From: Flavobacteriaceae bacterium UBA3440
GTDB taxonomy: Bacteria; Bacteroidota; Bacteroidia; Flavobacteriales; Flavobacteriaceae
Reading direction: 5' to 3'
Assembly: GCA_002378585.1 (NCBI GenBank)
Contig: DFSJ01000021.1
Location: forward strand, 668-12,615
DNA length: 11,948 bases
The notes under the pieces are model-generated. The model did no database searches, had not been told where the DNA came from, and saw only the letters and a program-made list of their open reading frames with translations. The position numbers were made by a program, and so were the translations under genes. Shown here piece after piece: positions 1-7,026 of this stretch; the first letter of the stretch is position 1; each line of letters begins with the position of its first letter.

Positions 1-650
1 GCGCTTTGGCTTTGATAACGGCTATTGGCACGATATCCCTCGGCGGATTGTTGATTGATCATCCACAAACTATGTCCGTTGTTGTGATTGTTTTGTACTA
101 AAGCGGTGAGTTGCTGGTATCCATTGGCCCCAAGTCGTCCATCTAACTCCCAATGGGCAGCGCCCAAATCGTCTCGCGTGCGCATCACCAATGCACCAGA
201 AGCGCCACTTCCTAACCATGCTCCTTGGGGTCCCCGGAGCACATCCATGGAGGACAAAAGCACTGGTGGAATATGGTCCACCTGACCACTTCCATCTGGG
301 GTGGTTTCTGGGACGCCATCGAGTAAAATTTTTACGCCCCGTATCCCAAAAGCGCCTCTGGCTCCAAACCCCCTAATGGATATGCGCAAGTCTTGATTCA
401 TGTTGAAGGCGTTTTGCGCCCAAACGCCCGGGATACCCCTGAGGGCGTCATTCAAATTTTGTCCGGAAGATCGGGCAAGCAATTTTGAAAAGTCAACCCG
501 TTGTATGGCCATTGGTCCAGCCAGTAAGGAATCATTTTCCTTGGGCGCCCAAAGTATGATTTCATTTAAGTCCACCAACCGTATGGCGGAGGTGTCTTGA
601 GCTCTTCCAAACAGAGTAAATAAAAGCAACAATAACAGGTATTTATTCAT
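1..650 (-). CDS. TonB-dependent outer-membrane receptor, N-terminal part (cut by left edge)
   Basis: About 216 residues are visible; the rest lies left of position 1. The protein starts with a signal peptide: MNKY, a run of leucines and phenylalanines, and a likely signal peptidase I site after GRA before QDTS. A short region around DLNEII (residues 29-34) may hold the TonB box. A plug domain follows: a segment ending in LNDALRGIPGV, then LRISIRGFGARGAFGIRG, then ILLDGVPETTPDGSGQVD, and VLRGPQGAWLGSGASGALV, the usual end of the plug. The barrel begins after that. There is no carboxypeptidase-like N-terminal domain of the SusC type, so it resembles FecA-type receptors for siderophores, metal chelates or small nutrients. 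The substrate cannot be told from this part. Its ATG overlaps the TGA of the upstream permease gene (ATGA, 647-650), which suggests translational coupling and one transcript. Confidence 0.93.
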   Translation of the reverse strand, partial: MNKYLLLLLLFTLFGRAQDTSAIRLVDLNEIILWAPKENDSLLAGPMAIQRVDFSKLLARSSGQNLNDALRGIPGVWAQNAFNMNQDLRISIRGFGARGAFGIRGVKILLDGVPETTPDGSGQVDHIPPVLLSSMDVLRGPQGAWLGSGASGALVMRTRDDLGAAHWELDGRLGANGYQQLTALVQNNHNNGHSLWMINQQSAEGYRANSRYQSQS

Positions 651-1402
651 CGAAAAAACAAGATCAAGGCGCCAAACGCAGTTAACACTAAAATTATGGG
701 TCTAAACCAGGACTCCGGTATTTTTTTGACCACAAAAACTCCGGCTCCTAGCCCTAGTCCCACAGCGGGAAGCAACCACAGATCGATCAATAAAGTATTC
801 ACTGTGATTGTTTTCCACACCCAAATGTGGAAGGGCAGTTTAAAGACATTGATAAAAAAGAACAGCCAAGCCGCAGTGCCTATAAAGGCCTGTTTGGGCA
901 AGCGCATCGCTAAAAAAAACACATTGGAGAAGGCCCCAGCTAAATTTCCGATCATCGTAGTGATGCCTGCCATAAGCCCTGTTGATCCGGCAAATGCCCA
1001 GTGATTCGGAATTTTCCGATCTTTTTTTCGCTCCCACCAAATAAGCATCACCACGGTCCCCAGGATGGTATACCCCATCAGTTTTTGAAAGGTAGCTTCA
1101 TCCACCTGATCACCCACCCAAACACCGATCAACACACCAGTCATCATCCAGGGCAAAAACCTTTTCAGGTAACTCCATTGAGCGTGTTGGTGGTAGTATG
1201 CGATGGCAAACACATCGCCCACCAACAATAAAGGCATCAGCAAACCAGTAGAGGGTTTTGATCCAAAGGCGAGGGCCATCAGGGTGACGATCAGTACGGC
1301 AATCCCTTTCACCCCTGCTTTGGAGACACCCAGGATAAAGGCGCCTAGAAAAGCGAGTCCAAACATTTGGGGCGAAAGCCCAGCCCAAGCCGTCCATTGC
1401 AT
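647..1402 (-). CDS. TauE/SafE-family (DUF81) inner-membrane permease
   Basis: A 251-residue, very hydrophobic protein with about seven to eight membrane segments. Family features include GVSKAGVKG near residues 25-33 in the first half and a second-half repeat around GLMAGITTMIGNLAGAFSN (142-160). Known members move sulfite, sulfoacetate, other organosulfur anions or, in some cases, metals; the substrate here is unknown. Start choice: the frame also has a TTG at 1417, but that codon lies inside a good promoter -7 box (1415-1422), so the ATG at 1402 is preferred. It would have a leader of only about nine bases. The last codons overlap the start of the TonB-dependent receptor by four bases, so the two were probably selected to be made together, as an inner- and outer-membrane step of one transport route or an exporter with a receptor. 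Confidence 0.88.
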   Translation of the reverse strand: MQWTAWAGLSPQMFGLAFLGAFILGVSKAGVKGIAVLIVTLMALAFGSKPSTGLLMPLLLVGDVFAIAYYHQHAQWSYLKRFLPWMMTGVLIGVWVGDQVDEATFQKLMGYTILGTVVMLIWWERKKDRKIPNHWAFAGSTGLMAGITTMIGNLAGAFSNVFFLAMRLPKQAFIGTAAWLFFFINVFKLPFHIWVWKTITVNTLLIDLWLLPAVGLGLGAGVFVVKKIPESWFRPIILVLTAFGALILFFR

Positions 1403-1414
1403 AACGCTAAGGTA

Positions 1415-1445
1415 CAAAAGTATGGGACCTAAAACAGCTCACAAA
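1415..1445 (-). promoter_or_regulatory. Bacteroidota-type promoter for the permease/receptor pair
   Basis: On the minus strand TTTG (1445-1442) is followed after 19 bases by TACTTTTG (1422-1415), a full match to the Bacteroidota -33/-7 pattern TTG-N19-TAnnTTTG. Transcription would begin near 1411, giving a very short leader before the ATG at 1402. This placement argues against the upstream TTG start. The same 75-base gap must also hold the promoter of the divergent symporter gene, where I see only a weak -7-like TATCTTCG at 1452-1459 without a -33 element. Confidence 0.6.
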
Positions 1446-1477
1446 AAGTATTATCTTCGTTCCAAACCGACCAAATC

Positions 1478-3262
1478 ATGCACCTAACTTTTTTGGATTA
1501 CGCCATTATCGGCGGCTTGTTTAGCGCCGTTTTAGGCATAGGCCTTTGGGCTTCTAGAACCTCAGGATCCAGTACCAGCGCATATTTTTTATCCAACAAA
1601 AACATGCCTTGGTGGCTGTTGGGATTCTCGATGGTAGCCACTACATTTTCGACGGACACCCCCAATTTAGTGACCGATATTGTTCGCACTAATGGAGTGT
1701 CGGGCAACTGGGTTTGGTGGGCTTTTTTGTTGACGGGCTTGCTTACGGTTTTTGTGTACGCTCAGTTGTGGCGACGCTCAGACGTGTCCACCGACATGGA
1801 GTTTTACGAGCTCCGGTATGGCGGAAAACCCGCTCGTTTTCTGCGTTGGTTCCGCGCCTTTTATCTCGGGGTGGTTTTTAATGTTATGGCCATGGCAGCC
1901 GTTACTTTGGCCGCCATCAAAATCGGCCAAGTCATGTTGGGGCTTTCTCCTGTGCAAACCGTGCTCATTGCGGGCAGCATCACCGTGGTTTTTAGTGCCA
2001 TAGGTGGGTTTAGGGGAGTGATCTACACCGACTTTTTGTTGTTTTTCTTCGCGATGGCAGGCTCTATAGGCGCCGCCATTTATCTGGTCCAGCTGCCTGA
2101 GGTGGGCGGATTAAGTCAATTGTTGACCCATGAAAATGTACAAGGCAAATTATCCCTTTTTCCAGACACCAACGATCCAAACGCTGTAGTGATGTTGTTG
2201 GTTATCCCCTTGGCCGTACAGTGGTGGAGCGCCTGGTATCCAGGAGCTGAGCCTGGGGGCGGAGGGTATATCGCCCAGCGTATGTTGGCGGCCAAAAACG
2301 AACACCACGCCATGGGGGCTACATTTTTCTTTAATGTGCTCCATTACGCACTCAGGCCTTGGCCTTGGATTCTGGTGGCCTTAGCCTCCTTGGTCGTTTT
2401 CCCAGATATACAGAGCATACAGGACGCATTTCCCCAAGTAGACGCCTCCAAGCTAGGTCAGGACCTGGCCTACTCAGCTATGCTGACCAAACTTCCCGCA
2501 GGATTGATGGGATTGGTACTGGCCTCTCTAGGGGCCGCTTATATGTCCACGATTTCTACCCATTTAAATTGGGGGGCATCCTACCTGATCAACGATGTAT
2601 ATCGATTGGGGGTTGGGAAAAACGCTTCAGAGGCTCAGTTGGTGCGCACAGGTCGCTGGGCCACTTTGGGACTGATGTTTTTAAGCGCCTTGTTGGCGTT
2701 GGCTTTGACCTCCGCGTTGCAGTTGTTCGAGATTATTCTGATGTTTGGCGCAGGGACAGGGCTTATTTTTATTTTAAGGTGGTTCTGGTGGCGCGTCAAT
2801 GCCTGGAGTGAAATAGCGGCTATGGTCAGCTCAGGGATCACCTCAATAGCGCTGCAGTTTGGGCCTTTATCACTAAATTTATTCGGACCCGAGGGCGTCT
2901 TGCCTGCTTGGGGCAAATACCCCTTGGTCGTGGCCATCACCACCGCAGTTTGGCTTTTGGTCACTTGGGTGACCCCTGCAGAGAGCAAAGAAACACTGCA
3001 GCGCTTTGTCGATCAGGTCCAGCCCGGAGGCCCCGGATGGAAAAATTATCCCACCCAAAAAAAACAGGGGCTTCCCTGGATGGTTCCCCAAGGAATCACC
3101 GCTATGATCTGGGGTGCATTGATGGTCTATGGCGCGCTGTTTTCAACGGGCTACGCGCTTTATGGCGATGGTCAAGTGTTGGCGATTTCCCTTTCAATCA
3201 CAGGGATTTCTGCTTTGATGTTGCTCAGGACTTGGAGAAAGATCAGCCGTTTATGGCGTTAA
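1478..3262 (+). CDS. Sodium:solute symporter (SSS family)
   Basis: A 594-residue membrane protein with about 13-14 hydrophobic segments, in the size range of SSS-family Na+-coupled importers. Signature stretches are AYFLSNKNMPWWLLGFSM (35-52) followed by ATTFSTDTP, AIGGFRGVIYTD (174-185), and AAYMSTISTHLNWGASYLIN (353-372), which corresponds to the conserved helix carrying sodium-site Ser/Thr residues. A loop with WWSAWYPGAEPGGGGYIAQR (249-268) is typical of the sugar/organic-acid branch seen in Bacteroidota, but the substrate cannot be assigned. It begins at an ATG with no Shine-Dalgarno sequence. Its 3' end overlaps the 3' end of ribE by 20 bases, convergently. It is divergent from the permease/receptor pair and could share control with it, though no operator is visible. 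Confidence 0.93.
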   Translation: MHLTFLDYAIIGGLFSAVLGIGLWASRTSGSSTSAYFLSNKNMPWWLLGFSMVATTFSTDTPNLVTDIVRTNGVSGNWVWWAFLLTGLLTVFVYAQLWRRSDVSTDMEFYELRYGGKPARFLRWFRAFYLGVVFNVMAMAAVTLAAIKIGQVMLGLSPVQTVLIAGSITVVFSAIGGFRGVIYTDFLLFFFAMAGSIGAAIYLVQLPEVGGLSQLLTHENVQGKLSLFPDTNDPNAVVMLLVIPLAVQWWSAWYPGAEPGGGGYIAQRMLAAKNEHHAMGATFFFNVLHYALRPWPWILVALASLVVFPDIQSIQDAFPQVDASKLGQDLAYSAMLTKLPAGLMGLVLASLGAAYMSTISTHLNWGASYLINDVYRLGVGKNASEAQLVRTGRWATLGLMFLSALLALALTSALQLFEIILMFGAGTGLIFILRWFWWRVNAWSEIAAMVSSGITSIALQFGPLSLNLFGPEGVLPAWGKYPLVVAITTAVWLLVTWVTPAESKETLQRFVDQVQPGGPGWKNYPTQKKQGLPWMVPQGITAMIWGALMVYGALFSTGYALYGDGQVLAISLSITGISALMLLRTWRKISRLWR

Positions 3263-3836
3263 AGTAACGCTGAACGTATTTGCCGATTACGTCAAACTCA
3301 AGATTGACTGTTTCACCTACTTGGTAGTGTTGGAAACGCGTGTGTTCGTAGGTGTAGGGAATAATAGCTACGGAAAAACGACCCGGCTCGCTATCGACAA
3401 CGGTAAGGCTTGTTCCGTCTACCGTAATGGATCCCTTGGCTACAGTAACATGGCCTGCTGAGGTGTCATAGGTAAAAGAAAACAGCCAGCTACCGCCCTG
3501 ATCCCTGATGGATGTGCAAGTGGCTGTTTGGTCGACGTGGCCTTGAACCATATGGCCGTCCAGACGGCTTCCTACCACCATGGCGCGTTCCAGGTTCACA
3601 GCATCCCCCACCTGCCAATGATTCATCGAGGTTTTTTGCAGTGTTTCGTCAATGGCGGTTACTTGATATTCGCTGTCGCTGCAAGAGACTACGGTCAGGC
3701 ATACCCCGTTGTGGGCAACGCTTTGGTCGATCTTCAGCTCCTTGGCCAGCGGGGTGTTTACCCAAAGATGCAGGTTGGTTTGATCGCGTTCTAGCCGGCT
3801 GATGCGCCCCAAAGTTTCAATGATGCCTGTAAACAT
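3243..3836 (-). CDS. ribE: Riboflavin synthase, alpha chain
   Basis: A cytoplasmic enzyme that disproportionates two molecules of 6,7-dimethyl-8-ribityllumazine into riboflavin and 5-amino-6-ribitylamino-uracil, the last step of riboflavin synthesis. At 197 residues it has normal length. It shows the two tandem lumazine-binding domains: the first begins with MFTGIIE and holds GVCLTVV (44-50). LDGHMVQGHVD (92-102) opens the second, which holds KGSITVDGTSLTVV (134-147) and ends with NLEFDVIGKYV (178-188). The conserved MFTGI start fixes the ATG at 3836. No other rib gene is in the window. It is divergent from pdxA across 59 bases with no FMN-riboswitch-like structure that I can see, and convergent with the symporter. 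No clear promoter consensus was found in the gap. Confidence 0.97.
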   Translation of the reverse strand: MFTGIIETLGRISRLERDQTNLHLWVNTPLAKELKIDQSVAHNGVCLTVVSCSDSEYQVTAIDETLQKTSMNHWQVGDAVNLERAMVVGSRLDGHMVQGHVDQTATCTSIRDQGGSWLFSFTYDTSAGHVTVAKGSITVDGTSLTVVDSEPGRFSVAIIPYTYEHTRFQHYQVGETVNLEFDVIGKYVQRYFNAING

Positions 3837-3895
3837 AAAGTCGTTTTATTTGCCTAATTTTACGGCACTAAATTACGCATTAAGCCAGACAACCC

Positions 3896-4984
3896 ATGCA
3901 AGAGTCCTCCAAAATTAAGGTGGGAATTTCCGCCGGAGATTACAACGGAATAGGGATTGAGGTTACCCTCAAGACGTTTGCCGATGCGCGTATGTTGGAG
4001 TTGTGTACCCCGGTGGTATTTGCCTCTACTAAAATGATGTCTGCCCACCAAAACGCCGTGGGCACAGAGATAAAATTTCATGGAATTTCCGCTGCTTCCG
4101 AGGCCTTAGAAGGCAAGTTTAATGTGGTCAATACCTGGAAAGATCAATCCGAGTTGCAGTGGGGAGCACCTACAGAAGACTCTGGGAAAAAAGCCATCGA
4201 ATCTTTGGTTGCTGCTGTAGCGGCGCTAAAGCAAGGAGACATTGATGTACTGGTCACCGCTCCCATAGATAAAAGCAATGTCCAATCCTCTTCCTTTTCA
4301 TTTCCGGGACATACCGATTTTTTGGCCCAAGAACTGGGCGGTAAAAGCCTGATGTTTATGGTCAGCGACACCTTAAGGGTGGGGCTATTGACCGATCACT
4401 TGCCTGTCAAAGAGGTTTCTAAGGCGATTACCCCACAGATGATTCGCGACAAAGTATCGCTGATGATGGATTCATTGGTCAAAGATTTCGGCATCAGAAA
4501 GCCAAAAATTGCCTTGTTGGGCATCAACCCCCACAATGGAGACAAAGGGGTGATCGGGTCTGAGGACGACGAAGTGCTTAAACCCACTATTCAAGAAATC
4601 GCCGCCAAAGGACATCTGGTTTACGGCCCTTATGCCGCAGATGGGTTCTTTGGATCAGGCACCTACCGTCAGTTTGACGCTGTCTTGGCGGCTTACCACG
4701 ACCAAGGTTTGATTCCCTTTAAAACCCTTTCCTTTGGTCAAGGCGTCAATTTTACAGCCGGGCTCTCCCACGTGCGCACTTCGCCTGATCACGGAACCGC
4801 TTTTGATATTGCGGGATCCGGTCGAGCAGACCACAGTTCATTTCACGCCGCGGTATACGAGGCGATAAACATTTATCGGCTGCGCAAAGACTACTTGTTC
4901 TGGTCAAAAAACCCCTTGAAGAAAGCGGTGTTACAGGATAAAAAGCCCAGCAAAAAACCAAAGCCAGCACCCCAAGCAGAGTAG
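3896..4984 (+). CDS. pdxA: 4-hydroxythreonine-4-phosphate dehydrogenase
   Basis: Oxidises 4-phosphohydroxy-L-threonine with NAD(P)+ in the DXP-dependent route to pyridoxal 5'-phosphate. The 362-residue protein has the family pattern: GISAGDYNGIGIEV (10-23), VTAPIDK (120-126), PGHTDFLA (137-144), GINPHNGD (209-216), AAYHDQGLIPFK (265-276) and SPDHGTAFDIAGSG (296-309). His139, His213 and His268 correspond to the three metal-binding histidines. The GDxNGIG motif reads GDYNGIG, where GDPNGIG is usual in proteobacterial enzymes. The C-terminus carries an extra lysine- and proline-rich tail (about 341-362). The start ATG lies 59 bases from the ribE start, head to head. The nearest promoter-like site, TAATTTTA at 3855, lacks a correctly spaced -33 element. 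Confidence 0.96.
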   Translation: MQESSKIKVGISAGDYNGIGIEVTLKTFADARMLELCTPVVFASTKMMSAHQNAVGTEIKFHGISAASEALEGKFNVVNTWKDQSELQWGAPTEDSGKKAIESLVAAVAALKQGDIDVLVTAPIDKSNVQSSSFSFPGHTDFLAQELGGKSLMFMVSDTLRVGLLTDHLPVKEVSKAITPQMIRDKVSLMMDSLVKDFGIRKPKIALLGINPHNGDKGVIGSEDDEVLKPTIQEIAAKGHLVYGPYAADGFFGSGTYRQFDAVLAAYHDQGLIPFKTLSFGQGVNFTAGLSHVRTSPDHGTAFDIAGSGRADHSSFHAAVYEAINIYRLRKDYLFWSKNPLKKAVLQDKKPSKKPKPAPQAE

Positions 4985-5006
4985 GTAGATTATTAACACC
5001 ATTTTG

Positions 5007-5036
5007 TTGGTAAATTTCTAAATATTCCTATCTTTG
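5007..5036 (+). promoter_or_regulatory. Bacteroidota-type promoter for DUF177-rpmF
   Basis: TTG (5007-5009, in TTTTGTTGG) is followed after 19 bases by TATCTTTG (5029-5036), a full match to the TTG-N19-TAnnTTTG pattern. It lies in the 94-base gap after pdxA and predicts a start near 5040 and a leader of about 39 bases. This is the clearest promoter in the window. Confidence 0.72.
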
Positions 5037-5078
5037 CACCCGCCTTTGGCCCAACTACATTGCCTAAACTGACACCTC

Positions 5079-5627
5079 ATGAAAAACAAGGAATACATCA
5101 TTCCTTTTTCAGGACTTAAGCAAGGAACGCACAGTTTTGACTTTGTACTTGGAGAAAAGTTCTTTCAACAATTTGATTTTGAGGAGTTTATATCTACTCA
5201 AATCCAAGTTACTGTCCAGCTCAACAAGATGAGCACCATGATGGAGTTTGCGTTTGCTGCCCAAGGCAGTGTGCGTGTTCCCTGTGATGTTACTGGAGAG
5301 CTATTTGATCTGCCTATTCAGGCAACATTGGATTTGGTGGTGAAGTTTGGGGAGGAGTTTAATGATGAAAACGAAAGTTTGCTGATTTTACCCCACATGG
5401 AACACCAGGTAGATATCGCTCAATACCTCTATGAAATGGTGGTATTGGCCGTTCCTCAAAAACGCGTTCACCCAGGGGTGCTCGACGGCACGTTGGAAAA
5501 CGAAGCCATTGAACTGCTGGAAAAATTTAGCGTTAAAGAAGTGAGAGAGCCCGAAGCGGGTAAAGAAGATAACACAGATCCCCGATGGGATGCATTAAAG
5601 AATTTAATCAACGATAAAAAGGAATAG
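5079..5627 (+). CDS. DUF177 / YceD-family protein
   Basis: A 182-residue soluble protein of the DUF177 family (E. coli YceD, plant DCL relatives), linked in other organisms to 23S rRNA maturation or accumulation. Visible family features: [12 protein letters not shown] (69-80), where bacterial members often have further cysteines, the helix [16 protein letters not shown] (111-126), an acidic linker, and the closing motif [10 protein letters not shown] (167-176). It lies two bases before rpmF, and this pairing is very widely conserved, which supports both calls and co-translation. The start ATG at 5079 has no Shine-Dalgarno sequence but lies about 39 bases after the predicted transcription start. 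The exact molecular role is not settled. Confidence 0.93.
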   Translation: MKNKEYIIPFSGLKQGTHSFDFVLGEKFFQQFDFEEFISTQIQVTVQLNKMSTMMEFAFAAQGSVRVPCDVTGELFDLPIQATLDLVVKFGEEFNDENESLLILPHMEHQVDIAQYLYEMVVLAVPQKRVHPGVLDGTLENEAIELLEKFSVKEVREPEAGKEDNTDPRWDALKNLINDKKE

Positions 5628-5629
5628 TC

Positions 5630-5827
5630 ATGGCACATCCCAAGAGAAAGACCTCAAAAACCAGAAGAGACAAAAGAAGAACTCATTATAAGGCTGTAGC
5701 CCCAACATTGGCTAAAGACCCAACTACTGGCGAAATACACTTGTTCCATAGAGCCCACTGGCACGAAGGAAAATTGTACTACAGAGGTCAAGTTTTGGTG
5801 GATAAAACCGAAGCGGCTACTGCTTAA
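5630..5827 (+). CDS. rpmF: 50S ribosomal protein L32 (cysteine-free form)
   Basis: A 65-residue basic protein with the L32 start [21 protein letters not shown], followed by [20 protein letters not shown] and RGQVL. It binds 23S rRNA in the large subunit. Many bacterial L32 proteins have a four-cysteine zinc ribbon in the middle; this copy has no cysteine at all (the usual CxxC place reads DPTTGE), so it should be zinc-independent. It starts two bases after the DUF177 stop and is followed by a strong terminator, so it ends the transcript. Confidence 0.97.
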   Translation: MAHPKRKTSKTRRDKRRTHYKAVAPTLAKDPTTGEIHLFHRAHWHEGKLYYRGQVLVDKTEAATA

Positions 5828-5851
5828 TTTTTAAGATTCCTCAATCGATAT

Positions 5852-5880
5852 ACTCCCGCCCAAACAGGCGGGAGTTTTTT
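5852..5880 (+). terminator. Intrinsic terminator after rpmF
   Basis: A perfect 9-base-pair stem (ACTCCCGCC at 5852-5860 with GGCGGGAGT at 5867-5875), a 6-base loop (CAAACA) and a following T-run (5876-5880) form a textbook rho-independent terminator 25 bases after the rpmF stop. It should separate DUF177-rpmF from fabH-accB-accC. Confidence 0.9.
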
Positions 5881-5898
5881 GTTTATAAATGGGCTGTT

Positions 5899-5932
5899 TT
5901 GAGCGAGTTTTGAACAAAAACAGATAATTTTG
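5899..5932 (+). promoter_or_regulatory. Possible promoter for fabH-accB-accC
   Basis: TAATTTTG (5925-5932) fits the -7 consensus exactly. The candidate -33 TTG at 5899-5901 is 23 bases upstream, the long end of the allowed spacing; a second TTG (5910-5912) is only 12 bases away. A promoter is expected here because a strong terminator precedes the stretch. The predicted leader to the fabH ATG is about 55 bases. Confidence 0.45.
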
Positions 5933-5935
5933 CTT

Positions 5936-5967
5936 AATTTTCGCTTAAAATTGCGCTTTTTGGCGCA
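5936..5967 (+). promoter_or_regulatory. Two adjacent inverted repeats in the fabH leader
   Basis: AATTTT (5936-5941) pairs with AAAATT (5947-5952) across five bases. Immediately next, TGCGC (5952-5956) pairs with GCGCA (5963-5967) across TTTTTG. The two share base 5952, so they could not both form fully. The second is followed by CTTTTG. They could be an operator for a lipid-synthesis regulator or a weak attenuator. No known binding motif is recognised, and AT-rich DNA makes the first repeat weak evidence. Confidence 0.3.
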
Positions 5968-5991
5968 CTTTTGCCGTCAAATTGCCCTTAG

Positions 5992-7002
5992 ATGAGTCAG
6001 ATCACTGCTGCGATTACTGCTGTTGGTTCTTATTTGCCAGAACACGTGTTAACCAACGCTATGTTGGAGGAAATGGTAGATACCAACGACGAGTGGATTA
6101 CCTCGAGAACAGGGATCAAAGAGCGCAGAATATTAAAGGACCCCAACCTGGGGACTTCTTATCTGGCCATCAAAGCCGCTGAGTCCTTACTTCAAAAAAA
6201 GAAACTCGATCCTAAAGAAATCGATGCGGTGATCGTAGCTACGGCTACACCCGACATGATGGTGGCTTCAACAGCCGCCTACGTGGCTTCGGCTATCGGA
6301 GCTACAGAGGCGTTCTCCTTTGACCTTCAAGCGGCTTGTTCCGGGTTTCTCTATGGGATGTCTACAGCAGCTGCCTATATCGCTTCGGGTATGTACCGAA
6401 AAGTATTGCTAATCGGTGCGGACAAAATGTCTTCTATTATTGATTACCAAGACCGAGCTACCTGCATCATTTTTGGTGATGGGGCTGGGGCAGTGCTTTT
6501 TGAACCCAATCAAGATGGGGTGGGATATCAAGATGCTTATTTGCGCTCTGATGGGGTGGGCAGAGACTTTCTGCGCATTGAAGCGGGAGGATCCTTATTG
6601 CCCACGTCACAAAAGACCTTAGACAACAAACAACACTACGTCTACCAGGACGGAAAGACTGTGTTTAAGTTTGCGGTATCCAATATGGCTGACGCAGCCG
6701 CTCGAATCATGGAGCGCAACGCCCTGACCAACGATACGGTACACTGGTTGGTTCCTCACCAAGCCAATAACCGAATTATAGAAGCTACCGCACAGCGGAT
6801 GGGCGTTCCAGAAAACAAGGTAATGCGCAATATCGAACGCTGTGGAAACACTACTTCCGCGACCTTACCTTTGCTTTTGGCGGACTATGAAGACCAATTA
6901 CACACAGGAGATCGTCTAGTATTTGCCGCATTTGGCGGAGGATTTACTTGGGGGGCCATCTATTTGACTTGGGCCTACGACACGAAAAATGAATTAAAAT
7001 AA
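5992..7002 (+). CDS. fabH: Beta-ketoacyl-[ACP] synthase III
   Basis: Condenses an acyl-CoA primer with malonyl-ACP to start each fatty-acid chain. The 336-residue protein has the complete catalytic triad: Cys116 in DLQAACSGFLYG, His256 in VPHQANNRI and Asn286 in ERCGNTTSATLP. Other family landmarks are TNDEWITSRTGIKERRI (31-47), VATATPDMM (82-90), FGDGAGAVLF (161-170) and AAFGGGFTWGA (312-322) near the end. The primer preference (acetyl or branched) cannot be read from the sequence. The ATG at 5992 is followed by the usual N-terminal strand (ITAVGSYLPE, with an extra ITAA in front). No plsX lies between rpmF and fabH, unlike in E. coli. accB follows after 24 bases, so fabH and the acc genes are probably one operon, joining malonyl-CoA supply to its first use. 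Confidence 0.97.
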   Translation: MSQITAAITAVGSYLPEHVLTNAMLEEMVDTNDEWITSRTGIKERRILKDPNLGTSYLAIKAAESLLQKKKLDPKEIDAVIVATATPDMMVASTAAYVASAIGATEAFSFDLQAACSGFLYGMSTAAAYIASGMYRKVLLIGADKMSSIIDYQDRATCIIFGDGAGAVLFEPNQDGVGYQDAYLRSDGVGRDFLRIEAGGSLLPTSQKTLDNKQHYVYQDGKTVFKFAVSNMADAAARIMERNALTNDTVHWLVPHQANNRIIEATAQRMGVPENKVMRNIERCGNTTSATLPLLLADYEDQLHTGDRLVFAAFGGGFTWGAIYLTWAYDTKNELK

Positions 7003-7026
7003 TACCAACTATAAATTAACGGGAAA

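Noticed and set aside
1452..1459. TATCTTCG as a promoter -7 box for the symporter
   Set aside because: One mismatch and no TTG at a suitable distance upstream; too weak to list.
2359..2811. A 150-codon plus-strand open frame inside the symporter gene
   Set aside because: It overlaps conserved symporter helices in another frame, and its composition (arginine- and glycine-rich, no motif) looks like a shadow frame.
3837..3895. FMN riboswitch or clear promoter between ribE and pdxA
   Set aside because: The gap is 59 bases, too short for an FMN riboswitch, and the -7-like sites (TAATTTTA, TAATTTAG) lack correctly spaced -33 elements.
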